Positions 45,834-56,458 of a stretch of 64,000 nucleotides of DNA are shown piece by piece. The notes beneath the pieces were generated by a model. It was not told the origin of the DNA. It saw nothing but the letters and a program-made list of their open reading frames with translations, and did not search any database. This DNA comes from Pachyseris speciosa (Eukaryota; Cnidaria; Anthozoa; Scleractinia; Pachyseridae). Each line of letters begins with the position of its first letter. The stretch's first letter is position 1. Location: contig JAEMWC010000622.1 in assembly GCA_016490735.1 (NCBI GenBank), positions 417,501 through 481,500 of the forward strand, read 5' to 3'. A program made the translations under genes and the position numbers.

Positions 45834-48653
45834 CTTGTTTTACGACCTTACTGCAATTACCATCGATTACATTCACATCATCGATAGCTATATCTCCAGA
45901 ACTGCCACCTCGAACCACACCTTCTATAATGAGCTGTAAAAAGATTTTCAAAATAGTGACTGATGGTGACCCATCAACGTCATAGCATTTTTGTATAAAT
46001 TTATGTTTTTTTTCCAATTTTTTTTCCATTATTCTATTTTATTATTATTATTATTATTATTTGATCTTTTATTTTAGTTTTTTCTTTTTGCCTTATTATT
46101 ATTATTATTATTATTATTATCATCATCATTATTATTTATTGTTTTGTTTTTAATTTTTTCCAAATTTTTTTTTCGATAATTTTTTCCTTTTTTCCATTTT
46201 TTATTCTTCTTTGTTTTATTTTTTTATTCTTATTTATTTATTTATTTATAAATAAATAAAATAAAATTAATAATAAAAAAATCAAAACCTTTCCCATGGC
46301 CCAGCAACGCCACAGACCACAATGCATCACGAGTATATCCCATAAGCCAATACGAAGCTTGTTGTTTCACAATGGCGGTTAGAATAAGAAACTCGGACTG
46401 GGAAAAAGATATTGAGCTTGAAAATGACATTAAGAAGCAGGTTAGTAGTAACCTGCGACAATCAGAAATAGTAGACTTGACGAAAGTCAAATAACCTATG
46501 TATTCTTGGAGCTCGAGGACTCTATCCCGCCATCTCCATCAGTTTGGGATCTCGTACATCGACTACTCTGTTGATTTGGACGAGGTAAAAGACGCTGTCG
46601 AGAAAGAAATGAAAGGGCCAGGAAGGTAATTGGGCTACCGCTTACTACAAGAAGGGTACACGGACTCAATGTTCCAATAAGCCTAGTCTATGACTTTATG
46701 GAGGACGTAAATCAGGAAGGAAGGAGGTGGCGTGCAAGTGGGGATGCCAAAACGTCCCAAGAGAACTAGGGCTTTGCATTTAACAACACTTTCTTGGTGC
46801 TTCCCATTGTCCATTTTTATGGACATCATTTATTCCAGCAGCAACAACAACAGGGGGATGTCCTATCTTTTAAATCTAATTTTGTACTACCAATCTTTTG
46901 TATACCCATCTCATTGACGTCCTCCATAACGACATACACTAAGCTTGGAACATTAAGTCCGTGTACTTCTCAAACCTTGTTGTGAGTGAGCGGTAGCCCA
47001 ATAACCTTCCCGGCCATAACATTTCTTTCTCGAAAGCGTATTTTACCTCGTCCAAATCAACAGAGTAGTCGATGTACGAGATCCCAAAATGATGGAGACA
47101 GCGGGATAGAGTCCTCGAGCTCCAAGATTACTTAGGATATTTGACTTTCGTCAAGTCTACTATTTCTGATTGTCGCACGTTACGACTGACCTGCTTCTTA
47201 ATGTCATTTTCAAGCTCAATCTCTTCTTCCAAGTCCGAGTTTCTTATTCTAACCGCCATTTTGAAACAACAAGCTTCGTATTGGCTTATGGGATATACTC
47301 GTGATGCATTGTTGTCTTAATCGCCAAAAAAACGTCTATTTTAGTATTTCAAGTTAGCATCCTTAGCAGCTTTAAATCTTATCGTGTTTAAATAAAGGAC
47401 TTATGTTATGTTATGTTATGTTATCTCAAATTTGTTTTTACCCCAAAACTCCGTCGTTCACTTATTGGAACTTGAGCATATGTCCATCGATCTCCATTGT
47501 TTCCATTTTTGTTCCACAACCTTGTTTCGGAATCCTTGATTTGTATGTAAATGTTCAAAGAACCGATTTCCTTCCCGTACATGTGATACCAAAATTGTAG
47601 GCAAAGATCTTGCGTTAGAATAAACCAGTCACTTTGTAATCTGGCTCGATCGCCATCCTGTCTGTTAGAAGCTTCAAGGTAGAGGTAACAGCCTATAACA
47701 AAAGATGAATTGCAAGAATCAGTTTTTCATTTACCTTGTCTTAACGCTCCTAACATTGATAGTTAACAATTATTCACCAAAGTGGAGGTCGCGGCTCGGT
47801 AAATATCCACCACTTTCACCGACACTGAGGTGAATGATTGTTTTAGGATATACCACGCAAGCTGAATAACTAGCGGACCAGAAAATTACTTTATGTGTGA
47901 CAATATACCGACAAGCGGTCGGAAATTTTAAAACCTCGCGCGCCGGCTAATCAATCAGAGCGCTCGAAAAGCAATATTCACTTGTGTGGTATATACTAAC
48001 ATCCGATATTTCTCGGTCCAACCATGTCAGGTATTGCTGGGAGTTGTTGTCAATTGAAACAACACCACCCAACAACTGCCAACAACACACAACAATACCT
48101 AACCTGTGGGCTTACCAGTGTTTTATGTTCCGGGTGTTGTTAGCCAACATTGTTAGGGTTACGGGCCTTAAGGCTTCAATTTGAGACACAGTGCAACTGC
48201 TTTTTATTTGTTCGTGCATGTTACTGTAACCAGAAGTTAAGCCAGCCTATACAAGTGCTCTGATCCATGGTGGTCGACGCAATTGTAAACCTAAGCCTTG
48301 AACAGCTAGATTTTCGTACAATGGACGTACTTATTCAGTTAGTTGAATACTTTGCAATCTTCCCCCATAACCATTGCCTCTTACTAATAAGTAAAACTGA
48401 AATTTTGGCAGAGTGAATATACTGGACTTTTCAATCTTCTATCTCAATACAAGAAATACTGAGCTTATGATTTATTTTAGGTGACGAGCCGAAGCTGGTG
48501 GTGCTTGACTCGTACCTTCCTTGGATAAAGTCGTGTGGTCAAAGGAAGGTCCTGTTTGCTGCGAAGGGGTTGGTCCTCTTCCTATAGTCCATTGAAATTC
48601 ACTATTGGCATCATGCATTAGTCCACACAACCCAGTCTGAAAATCACATGGTC
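45834..48653 (-). CDS. Receptor: second MAM domain from the N-terminus (three exons)
   Basis: Exons 48653-48516 (phase 1 to 1, GPCDFQTGLCGLMHDANSEF then QWTIGRGPT...TGPSFDHTT), 47692-47442 (1 to 0, GCYLYLEAS...GDRARLQS...LCLQFWYHMYGKEIGSLNIY...RWTYAQVPI) and 45933-45834 (0 to 1, LIIEGVVRGGSSGDIAIDDV then NVIDGNC). This is a textbook MAM domain: CDFxxGLC, TGPxxDHT, YxYLExS, GDxARL, CLxFWYHMxG and GDIAIDDV are all present. It is the clearest module in the ectodomain. A (TTATG)4 run and a foldback lie in its introns. Confidence 0.92.
46030..46265. repeat. AT-rich low-complexity tract
   Basis: TTATTA trinucleotide runs and TTTA/ATAA tetranucleotide runs with no coding signal, in the MAM intron. 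Confidence 0.85.
46319..47310. mobile_element. Foldback with 390-bp arms carrying a transposon-protein N-terminus
   Basis: Arms 46319-46708 and 46917-47310 are inverted copies around a 208-bp spacer. The plus reading of the left arm gives MAVRIRNSDWEKDIELENDI then KKQV, then YSWSSRTLSRHL and DEVKDAVEKEMKGPGR..LGYRLLQ, with two stops. This resembles the N-terminal DNA-binding region of coral integrase-type transposon proteins (impression, not tested). The spacer continues the same frame briefly. Probably an inverted duplication of an element fragment. Confidence 0.6.
47820..47995. mobile_element. Probable small MITE
   Basis: ATATACCACGCAAGC near 47850 and CTTGTGTGGTATATA near 47980 are inverted relative to each other. 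Non-coding. The following 48.0-48.2 kb is rich in TTGTTG/CAACAA repeats. Confidence 0.4.
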
Positions 48654-48881
48654 CTGAAACGCAGATAACTTATACTATTAACATAGTTATGTAAGGAAAA
48701 TGAACAACAACAAAAAATAATGATAAATGCACCATTATAAATTGAATTACAGTCATTCAAAGAACAAACCGTAATGTGTTTTAATTATATTCGCTAACAT
48801 TCATTAATGGCAGTATTGTCTTTGCTATAGAATATCATGCTTAGAAATATCAATATGGACGGCAAACAAATTAAATTAACA

Positions 48882-49336
48882 AGGATACTTCACAAATTAA
48901 TGTGATCAAGTAAGCTGAAGCCACTCTAAGGGCACTGAGGCCACAAGGTAGCGGGCATTACCCCTTAAATCTACCAAAGCTGCTTCGGCTTAGAGTGGCT
49001 TCAGCTTGCTTGATCACATAAATTTGTGAAGTATCCTTGTCACTCCAGCCAAATACAATACCACAAGCTTTACGTTTTCATTGCTTGTTTTATTGATATG
49101 TGGGTACTTGAGCCTGAGCATTAGCTATGCCTTGCTTATGAGGCCTAACAAGGCCGAAACAGCTGTCCATGGCTCCTAATGCTTGGGCTCAATTTTTGCT
49201 TTGGTAGATTTAAGGGGTAATGCCCACTACCTTGTGGCCTTAAGGCCCTTAGAGTGGCTTCAGCTTACTTGATCACATTAATTTGTGAAGTATTCTTGTC
49301 ACTCCAGCCACATCCCACAAGCTTTACGTTTTTATT
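48882..49336. mobile_element. Second hammerhead retrozyme copy, one inverted partial and one direct unit
   Basis: A 455-bp insertion bounded by a 16-bp duplication, ACAAATTAAATTAACA (48866-48881 and 49337-49352). It starts with an inverted partial unit (about 48882-48980) and continues with one direct unit. Sequence is diverged from the 36.8 kb array by scattered substitutions, so it is an older or different subfamily. It lies in the receptor intron between the LDLa-like and MAM exons. Confidence 0.8.
49110..49190 (+). ncRNA. Hammerhead ribozyme with a mutated core
   Basis: Same 81-nt fold, but the core box reads CTTATGA (49135-49141) instead of CTGATGA. The changed base corresponds to the invariant G5 of the hammerhead core, so self-cleavage is expected to be lost. 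Stem II, GAAA and GTC are intact. Confidence 0.8.
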
Positions 49337-49613
49337 ACAAATTAAATTAACAGATCACCTTGAATGAAGTTCCTGTAAGTAGATCTGGAATGATTTAAGA
49401 CAACATGAATTTCCTTTGTTCGATCATACAAAGAAAGCAACATTGTCGCATTTTGTTACAGACCAGGCAGGCAAAAGGAAAACATAAACTGGACCAATAA
49501 GATAAGGGAAATGACAAGCTCAACAGCTAGTTGACCTCATAATCTCAGATTACCTTCGCATCAAACAAGCAAACCATGGCAAGAAATAAAAAAAAAAGAA
49601 GTTTGATTTTTAC

Positions 49614-50833
49614 CTTTGAAAGGGATTCGACAGATAGATTCTTGTTCCTCGCCTTTACTGCCTCTCTGTTCTAAGCAAGCTAAGTTATTTAGCGGACATT
49701 CCTTTCCTCCTGAGTAGAAATGTGTTAAACAAAGCGTAAACGCAATATCGTTTTAAAAATTTTTTCTCGTATTGAAAAACCTGCCGCCAAATAAGATAGC
49801 AAAAGTCATCAAAGTAACAGGTTTTTGCAAAGGTCTATTAGAGTGCTACATTGAACACAGCTAGGAACACTATAAATATCTTCCAGAAGTGTCCAGTGTG
49901 AAACTTATCCTGTGGATGAAAATCAAAATTATGCATGCTAAAACGTTGTCAGAAAAAAACAAACAAACAAACAAACACGAAAATATCTCACCACAGATCG
50001 AAGGAATATTAGTTTTATCTATGCATCCACTTGTTTCCTTGCAGGTTTGGGACCAAGGAAGAGAGTTTCCATCGAAACATTGAAATTCATTTTCATTCTC
50101 TAAACGAATAAGAAGAAATATCAATAATTACATAAAACTAATAGCGCTGATCGAGTCGAATGATCAGTTCAGCATCATCGCCTGTACATCTTCCTGTTTG
50201 CATCGTAGCGGATTTACGTTTAGTAAAGCCTTTAGTTTTTTTTATTTTTTATTTTTATTTTCGTAGTAAAGTTCTCTAAGCGTACAAAGATTCCAAGAAA
50301 AAGGTTAATGTGGGCTATATGTGCCACTAGGTGACATTTCGTCTCGATATGTAACTGATTTCATCTGACTTAGTTTTAATGTTATCGGTTACAGTATCCT
50401 GTTTGTACGAATTTTTGCTCTGGTAGTAATCTGTCTTCCCTTTCCTTTATCTTTTTGTATTGCAATTTGCTGTTAGTTTCCTATTGTAATATATTTTTTT
50501 GTCAATAAAATGCGCTAATAACAGGAAACAAAAGAAAAAAAAAATTAAACAAACAGTGGCAAAGAAGAAGCAGCAAAGACCCAAATTTCATGTTCTGCAA
50601 CCGACTTACCCTTCGCTTCTTTTTCATCTTCGCCGTTAGGACAGTCCTTTAAACCATTTCGCAACTTTTCAGGAGACAGACAGTACCAGATGAGCACGTA
50701 AACTGTTGGCTAAGACACTTGCAATTTTTCTCATCAGATCCGTCCAGACAGTTATAGTTGCCATCACATTTAGTAGTTTTCTTGGCACACTGGAGGTTTT
50801 CGCATTTAAATTCCTCCTCACTGCAAGCATGTC
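49614..50833 (-). CDS. Receptor: LDLa and LDLa-like modules (three exons)
   Basis: Exon 50833-50610 encodes a canonical LDLa (CSEEEFKCENLQC...KCDGNYNCLDGSDEKNC with the Ca2+-binding DGSDE) and the start of a second (CLSQQFTC, then WYCLSPEKLRNGLKD and CPNGEDE). The second is in a different frame, so one base is missing near 50700; the 224-nt length is one short of a phase 1-1 exon (225). Exons 50099-49992 (EFQCFDGNSLPWSQTCKET, then SGCID...IPSIC) and 49709-49614 (CPLNNLACLEQ...ESICRIPF), both phase 1-1, are divergent six-Cys-like modules. LDLa modules are also the N-terminal feature of relaxin-type receptors. Confidence 0.75.
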
Positions 50834-50919
50834 CTAAAGAAAGGAAAACATCTATTTATATACATAAAATATCTTACATCAGTTGTACTATAACATTAGA
50901 TAGTATAATATAGTATAAT

Positions 50920-51355
50920 CATCATCATCCGTACCAAGTGGTACATAGGCGCCCTCTTTATAGGTGCATAGGCTGGTACACGAGAAGTGCATAAGTGTCC
51001 TATGACCAACAGAGGCTCTTGGGGACAGGTGGTCAGCCCATCACACAGCCTCCACCCAACCCTGAGATGAGTGTGACGTCAGATAGACACTAAAGGTAGT
51101 CACTGCTAGAGTTCTGTTATGTCCCTAGTGGTTCTTTTACGTCCCACAGAATCAGTTATGAAGAGTTTTGAGAGTATAACAGGTAGTGTAGAGATTAGTA
51201 CGTTGGACTCTCGATCCGTATTATCCGAAGATCGGAAAAACGTTGTCACGAGGCTAAGCTGGTCTCTACCTCGTAATATTGTCTCCTTAAAAATTACAAT
51301 AACTGGCGAATTGTCTCTCTCGATAGAACTGTGATGACTAAATGCTGGCTTCACC
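50920..51355 (-). repeat. Repeat related to the CT-tract SINE family
   Basis: CTGTGGGACGTAAAAGAACC (minus, near 51150) matches TTGTGGGACATAAAAGAAC of the SINE at 4.6 kb. The following sequence ends in an (ATG)n-like tail near 50920. Boundaries uncertain. Confidence 0.4.
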
Positions 51356-51563
51356 CTTCTAATCGATGGCCTGTTATAATAATTAATTATATTCAGAAAA
51401 GAATAACATAAACTGACCAGATGAGGCTACACTTTTATGAGCCACCCGCAAACTTAGTACAGGGCTTAAAATTAAACTCCTGTGCCCAGTTGTTCAATGC
51501 AAAGTGCGGTGTAGCTAACTCCCGCTATGTGTAAGTAGAATCATGGGCGCGTTTCAAACTAAC

Positions 51564-52119
51564 CTGGCATAGCAAATGCGGGAGACATAACACAATATTT
51601 TGTGGAGATCTTAACATCCAGAATGACAACTGCTACAGTTCCATTGTTCATCCCTTCACCCTTCATAACAACCTTTTAAGAAAAAAAAAAGATTTTTTAG
51701 GAGTGTTGTCTTTCCCACAACTCTTGACTGGACTGTTCAAACAACGACACGAGTTCAAATGTTGTGTATTTATTAGAATAGAAACTGGACAGCGTATTTT
51801 CACACGATGTTTAAGGTTTTGGTTAAACTACCTTTTAAACGCTTTCCAACCCACCCTGCGCCAAAACGTTTTTCGAACGTTGTACACTTAGAGGCTTTCA
51901 TCCGTTTATCAGAGATCATCATGTTTAAATTAAACTCATTGAAAGGAAAACGATGCACTTTACTACAACGTCTCTTCTTGATTTCCATGACATTTGAGCC
52001 TTGGATGCCTTATTTCCATGGTAACCTCTTAACTCCCAAAGGAGATTCATGTTATTCTGAGTACCGACGTAAATTTCAAGAGACGAACCACCCGTTTTGT
52101 CTGGTAAAATGTACTTGAA
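51564..52119 (-). CDS. Receptor: first MAM domain, middle and C-terminal exons
   Basis: Exon 52119-51964 (156 nt, phase 0 to 0): FKYILPDKTGGSSLEIYVGT...NLLWELRGYHGNKASKAQMS. Exon 51672-51564 (0 to 1): VVMKGEGMNNGTVAVVILDV then KISTKYCVM. These match the MAM middle strands (GxLxVY...LWxxxGxxGxxW) and the end (xGxxxGxxAxxDVxIxxxxC), with Leu-Asp-Val in place of DDV. The N-terminal part is at about 54805. The intron between is packed with SINEs, a Penelope relic and AT microsatellites. Confidence 0.75.
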
Positions 52120-52627
52120 CTGTAAGCAAGTAAATGTTCTGCTGTAGGCCTCTTTCCAGGGTAGTACAAGGCTTTCAAGCTTTGCTTTGCTGCCACCAAC
52201 TAAGTAGGTAGCCTGGTAAGCTTACCATGTGTAAATAAAAGAAATAATAAAGTTATAATACAGTTTGTGATGATCACAAAGCCACAATTAACCTGCCATT
52301 AGGTACAAATGGAAAACGTAGCTCTTTTCTCTCTAAACAAAGTTTAGAGAGAAAAGAGTCTGTCTGGATTTGACAAAACGTACCTGCGCGAAAGTGGCGT
52401 TTCTTGATGCGGTTTTTTCTCCAAAGTAGCCATTATACCGACTAAAAGAGTGATAAGTGTTTTTTTCTCTTCTCCTCCGCCCTTCCTCCTCTCTCACTCT
52501 CTCATTCCCTCCTTCTCAGTGCTGTGGAGTGATTGCGGGACCCGTCCGATGGAAAAAACGCCAGTTTTGGACCCAGTTCGGTCAAACGGCTCCAAATTTC
52601 TGCGGGTACGTTCTTGCGAATTCACAC

Positions 52628-52628
<1 letters not shown>

Positions 52629-52701
<73 letters not shown>

Positions 52702-53164
52702 GATTCCTGGCTGAGCCACATTTTCACTTAATTACTTAGTTGTTGATTTCTGTTCTCAAATTAACCTTGTCTGTTTGTACTTCTCAGAAATCTCTAATGA
52801 ATCGCCATCCAAAGGGGAATAGGCTGGTGATCCTAAGTAATTAAGGCAATCAGTTGCTAATACATCCCCTCCCTACCTTACTGTACTTAATTGATTACCA
52901 GGGGGATTTGGCCGTGCATCGCCGATCGACCGGGGAGTAGTGACGTGATCCTGGTTGTAGAAAATGTGTGAAATTGTCTCCTCGGACCTTACCATAAAAA
53001 TAAGGCCACATTGTGTATGTGTTGTACAGTAAAACTATGTGTTCCCAGTGTGGTTGGTTCAGTGGCCTAGTGGTTAAGGCATCCGACCGGTAATCTGGAG
53101 ACCCAGGTTCAATTCCTGGCTGAGCCACATTTTCACTTATATATATTATATATATATAATTATA

Positions 53165-53190
<26 letters not shown>
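52629..53190. mobile_element. (AT)n tract and partial tRNA-Thr-like SINE units
   Basis: (AT)n at 52629-52699, then a unit (52720-52910 and 52895-53135) matching both arms of the palindrome at 53923-54508. Near 53055-53130 it has a tRNA-like head: GGCCTAGTGGTTAAGGC and GGTTCAATTCCTGG with loop CCGGTAA (GGT anticodon, Thr-like, but U33 replaced and the stem mismatched). A second AT-rich tract ends the block. Confidence 0.7.
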
Positions 53191-53194
<4 letters not shown>

Positions 53195-53195
<1 letters not shown>

Positions 53196-53850
53196 CTGTG
53201 ACATGCCCTGCAGAACATGTGCGAGGAACGTGTAAATGTAAATCAAGTGGATGTGAAGTCTGTAGGTATTTAGAGGAAAAGGACTATTTTGCGTGTACTC
53301 ATAATGACAGGAAGTACTCTATTAACTATAGTCTTGATTGTAACTCAAGTAATGTGGTTTACTTGATCACACGTAAGAGGTGTTCAGTACAGTATGTGGG
53401 GTCCACTGTTACAAAGTTTATTAAAGATTGAATGAGGCACAGCGGGAGAATGACGACCTACTGTATAAACACTTTTGGAGTCATGGACATAGCGGTTTGG
53501 ATGATATGAACATTCAGTTGATAGACAGGGTCAATGGGGAAGAGGAGCTGAGGGATAAGGAGGGCCAATGGGCCTATAAGCTTAATACTTTGAGTCCTTA
53601 TGGGCTTAATGACAATGACTTTTTCATCGGTCAGAACAGGCGTTCCAGACGCACGTAATTTGTTGATGGTTTATAATGGCATTATGCACGCGGGGAGGAG
53701 ATCGTTTGTTGATGCGCGCGCGCGAGGCTGTTTAAGTTTACACTTTTAAAAGTAGTATGACGGGTGCCATTGTAACTGTAATTTTGCCCTGATGAAGACC
53801 ACTTTATGTCGTCGAAATATAGGTGTGGAACAAAACATGTGGTTATCTTC
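53195..53850 (+). pseudogene. Penelope-like retroelement remnant: GIY-YIG endonuclease end
   Basis: Frames 53198-53428 and 53428-53658: CSVQYVGSTVTKF after CNSSNVVYLI (the GIY and YIG-like strands), an upstream Cys-rich part (CKCKSSGCEVCRY, the CCHH-type insert of these proteins), and a C-terminal ERVNGEEEL-type block read as RVNGEEELRDKEGQWAYKLN. This is the C-terminal GIY-YIG module of Penelope-like elements. A frameshift at 53428 and the loss of all reverse transcriptase sequence show it is a 5'-truncated relic. AT microsatellites flank it on both sides. Confidence 0.75.
53786..53822 (+). ncRNA. Hammerhead-like core at the 3' end of the Penelope relic
   Basis: CTGATGA (53789-53795), a short intervening segment with GAC...GTC, and GAAA (53814-53817) follow the GIY-YIG relic. 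Penelope-like elements are known to carry hammerhead motifs in their terminal repeats, so position supports the call. Stem II is imperfect and stems I and III were not resolved, so activity is doubtful. Confidence 0.5.
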
Positions 53851-53864
53851 ATTTGTGATAGTGT

Positions 53865-53922
<58 letters not shown>

Positions 53923-53927
<5 letters not shown>

Positions 53928-54508
53928 AGGTTAATTTGGGAACAGAAATCATCAACTGAGTAATTAAGTGAAAATGTGGCTCAGCCAGGAATCGAACCTG
54001 GGTCTCCAGATTACCGGTCGGATGCCTTAACCACTAGGCCACTGAACCAACCACACTGGGTTGACACATATTTTTACTGTACAACACATACACAGTGTGG
54101 CCTTATTTTTATGGTAAGGTCCTAGGAGACAATTTCACACATTTTCTGCAACCAGGATCACGTCACTACTCCCCGATCGATCAGCGATGCAAGGCCAAAT
54201 CCCCCTGGAAATTAATTAATTTCCAGGGGGATTTGGCCTTGCATCGCTGATCGATCGGGGAGTAGTGACGTGATCCTGGTTGCAGAAAATGTGTGAAATT
54301 GTCTCCTAGGACCTTACCATAAAAATAAGGCCACACTGTGTATGTGTTGTACAGTAAAAATATGTGTCAACCCAGTGTGGTTGGTTCAGTGGCCTAGTGG
54401 TTAAGGCATCCGACCGGTAATCTGGAGACCCAGGTTCGATTCCTGGCTGAGCCACATTTTCACTTAATTACTCAGTTGATGATTTATGTTCCCAAATTAA
54501 CCTTGTCT
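53923..54508. mobile_element. 586-bp near-perfect palindrome of two head-to-head SINEs
   Basis: Inverted arms of 293 bp, centred between 54215 and 54216 at the 30-nt palindrome around AATTAATTAATT. Each arm holds the tRNA-Thr-like head (near 54400-54455 plus, mirrored at about 53980-54040) and the segment TAGTGACGTGATCCTGG. It begins exactly at the end of an (AT)n tract (53864-53922), and the right arm continues as a normal SINE to 54620. Very strong hairpin potential in pre-mRNA. Confidence 0.8.
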
Positions 54509-54618
54509 GTTTGTATTTCTCAGAAATCGCTAATGAATCGCCATCCAAACGGGAATAGGCTGGTGATCCTAAGTAATTAAGGCAATCAGTTGCTAATATA
54601 TCCCCTCCCTACCTTACT

Positions 54619-54621
<3 letters not shown>

Positions 54622-54693
<72 letters not shown>

Positions 54694-54805
54694 GTCTTCG
54701 ATTGCTTCAAAATACCTCCACCAGTCTTCCAAGATGATCCCTGTAGAAGACGTGATTTCCAAAGACAAATCCCACTCAGAAAACTGCACCCATTCAAAAG
54801 AGCGG
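54622..54805 (-). CDS. Receptor: first MAM domain, N-terminal exon running into (AT)n
   Basis: Acceptor at 54806 (tttctttcag), phase 1. It encodes AALLNGCSFLSGICLWKSRL then LQGSSWKTGGG, the MAM start (CxFxxGxCxW...W). The frame then runs into about 70 bases of AT dinucleotides (54622-54691). A normal donor is not visible, although the homologous exon at 48653-48516 is 138 nt. Either the microsatellite has destroyed the exon end or a donor beyond it is used. No partner exon with phase 0 in and 1 out was found between here and 55991, so the link upstream is unresolved. Confidence 0.5.
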
Positions 54806-55400
54806 CTGAAAGAAAACATTGGGACTTTGGTTGAGGAAAAATTACATGTAACACGCCAAGTCGTTTGCTACTCATCCGCATAAAGAAAAGTTAAACTGAA
54901 TTATTCGCGGGTTTCGACATTTGTCGCGCGATTGAGCTTTTCTGTAGATGGATTCTTGGCTTTGGGAGGCTTTTGCTGTTTTCATTAAAAAAAATCAAAA
55001 GATTGACGGCCGCAGTCATTTAGATGCTGAGACTCAAATCCAACGTCATGTGGTGTCTTTAGCGGCCTATGCTGTGTATCTCAACAAATTATTCGGCCAT
55101 TCTTCACTGTGTGAACAATATAAAATCCCACCTGTAACGGATACCCGACCCAGCTCACGGTTTTTGGTAAACGTTTCATCAACGAAGCAGAAATGAGCCT
55201 ATTAAGAGGAAGAACATAAAATTAAACCGTTAATGGTAGGATATTATAAGGAAAGTGAAGTAGATCGAATGTGAAGGGTTGAAAGTAAAGAGAGGAAGCT
55301 TAAATTGCGATTGACCAGTGAAGAACATCCAATTAAAATTGGTGTTTTTCAACAGTCAAGTGTAATTAATTTTGTGTAATGGAGTTCGAAAGATAAAGTG

Positions 55401-56040
55401 CAAAGAAGTTACAAGTCAAGATAATTCAAACCACCCTTTAATTGCTAGTCAACTAGCGTCAAATATTCCTTTGCCTGTCTTCAAGAGAGGTTTCCATATC
55501 CTGAATTCTAAAAGACAATTTTTGTCTACGTTCACCCTCGACCACATTGGTGGCGTGTCCGAAACACTTAACATGATTATACGTGTTCACCTTTATGGGG
55601 GAGTTTCCTGGTGGAGCATCGGCTTCCAGTGAAAAGTTGCTTAAATTGCGATTGACTAGTGATTAGAACATCCTATTAAAATTCATTATAAATTAAACAT
55701 CCTATTAAATTCATTCATGTAGACCAAGTGCTGATGTTTTTACGGCGACATGACAGCATTTCTTCACAAAAGCTACAGAGTTTCTTTGTAGATCAGCGTT
55801 CAAAGAGGCTACAAGTCGAGATAATTCAAACCATCCTTTAAATTGCTAGTCAACTAGCGTAAAATATTTCTTTGCCTTTCTTCAAGAGGTTTACATATCC
55901 TGAATTCTAAAAGACAATTTTTGTCTACGTTCACCCTCGACCATATTGGTGGCGTGTCCGAAAAGGCGTAACATGACAATATGTGTTCACCTGCATAGGG
56001 TAGTTTCCTGGTGGAGCATCGGCTTCCAGTGAAACGTTGA
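55401..56040. repeat. Tandem duplication of about 236 bp including part of a receptor exon
   Basis: 55401-55636 and 55801-56040 are about 85-90 percent alike by eye (both with GACAATTTTTGTCTACGTTC and GTGGAGCATCGGCTTCCAGT). The second copy ends inside the exon 56166-55991, so the first carries a stray copy of that exon's 3' end and its donor (GTGAAC). Confidence 0.7.
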
Positions 56041-56458
56041 AGACGTTTTCTCGGCAGTCCATTGGCAGAGATGAGCTGAGAGTGTGCGTGTTGTTTAAGA
56101 TCGTAATAGAGACTCTAAGGTTGCAGTCAGGACAGAGAATTCCCTGGCAGCAATAATTGTAAGATCCTATGAGAGAGCATATGGGGTTTCGTTGTCAATA
56201 TTGATGCATATGATAAGAACATCTGTCACAAAATTGACTGAGAGATTTAAAGAATTTTTCTACTGATCGTGAGGTGAGTATAAATATGATCTTTGAAGTT
56301 ATTTCAACAAAGTATGCAGCTGAAAATGAAACTTGAAAGAAAATTTAGAGACGTTTTCGTAGACTGGTAACCTGCAATTGACATCAAAGATCCAACTTCT
56401 GCTGAAAATGTGTTGCTGGGGTGAAATCGTATGTTGCCAAATTTGAGATGCCGTTCAC
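55991..56458 (-). CDS. Receptor: two exons linked to the PA14-like module
   Basis: Exon 56458-56372 (87 nt, phase 1 to 1): GERHLKFGNIRFHPSNTFSA. Exon 56166-55991 (176 nt, 1 to 0): GSYNYCCQGILCPDCNLRVS then ITILNN...MDCRENVFNVSLEADAP. The second is a five-Cys segment with beta-rich spacing. I do not recognise a named domain. Position directly after the PA14-like exons, and matching phases, suggest they finish that module or the linker behind it. Confidence 0.6.

Noticed and set aside
53055..53130. tRNA-Thr gene
   Set aside because: Loop CCGGTAA lacks U33, the anticodon stem has a mismatch, and three copies are attached to the same repeat body.
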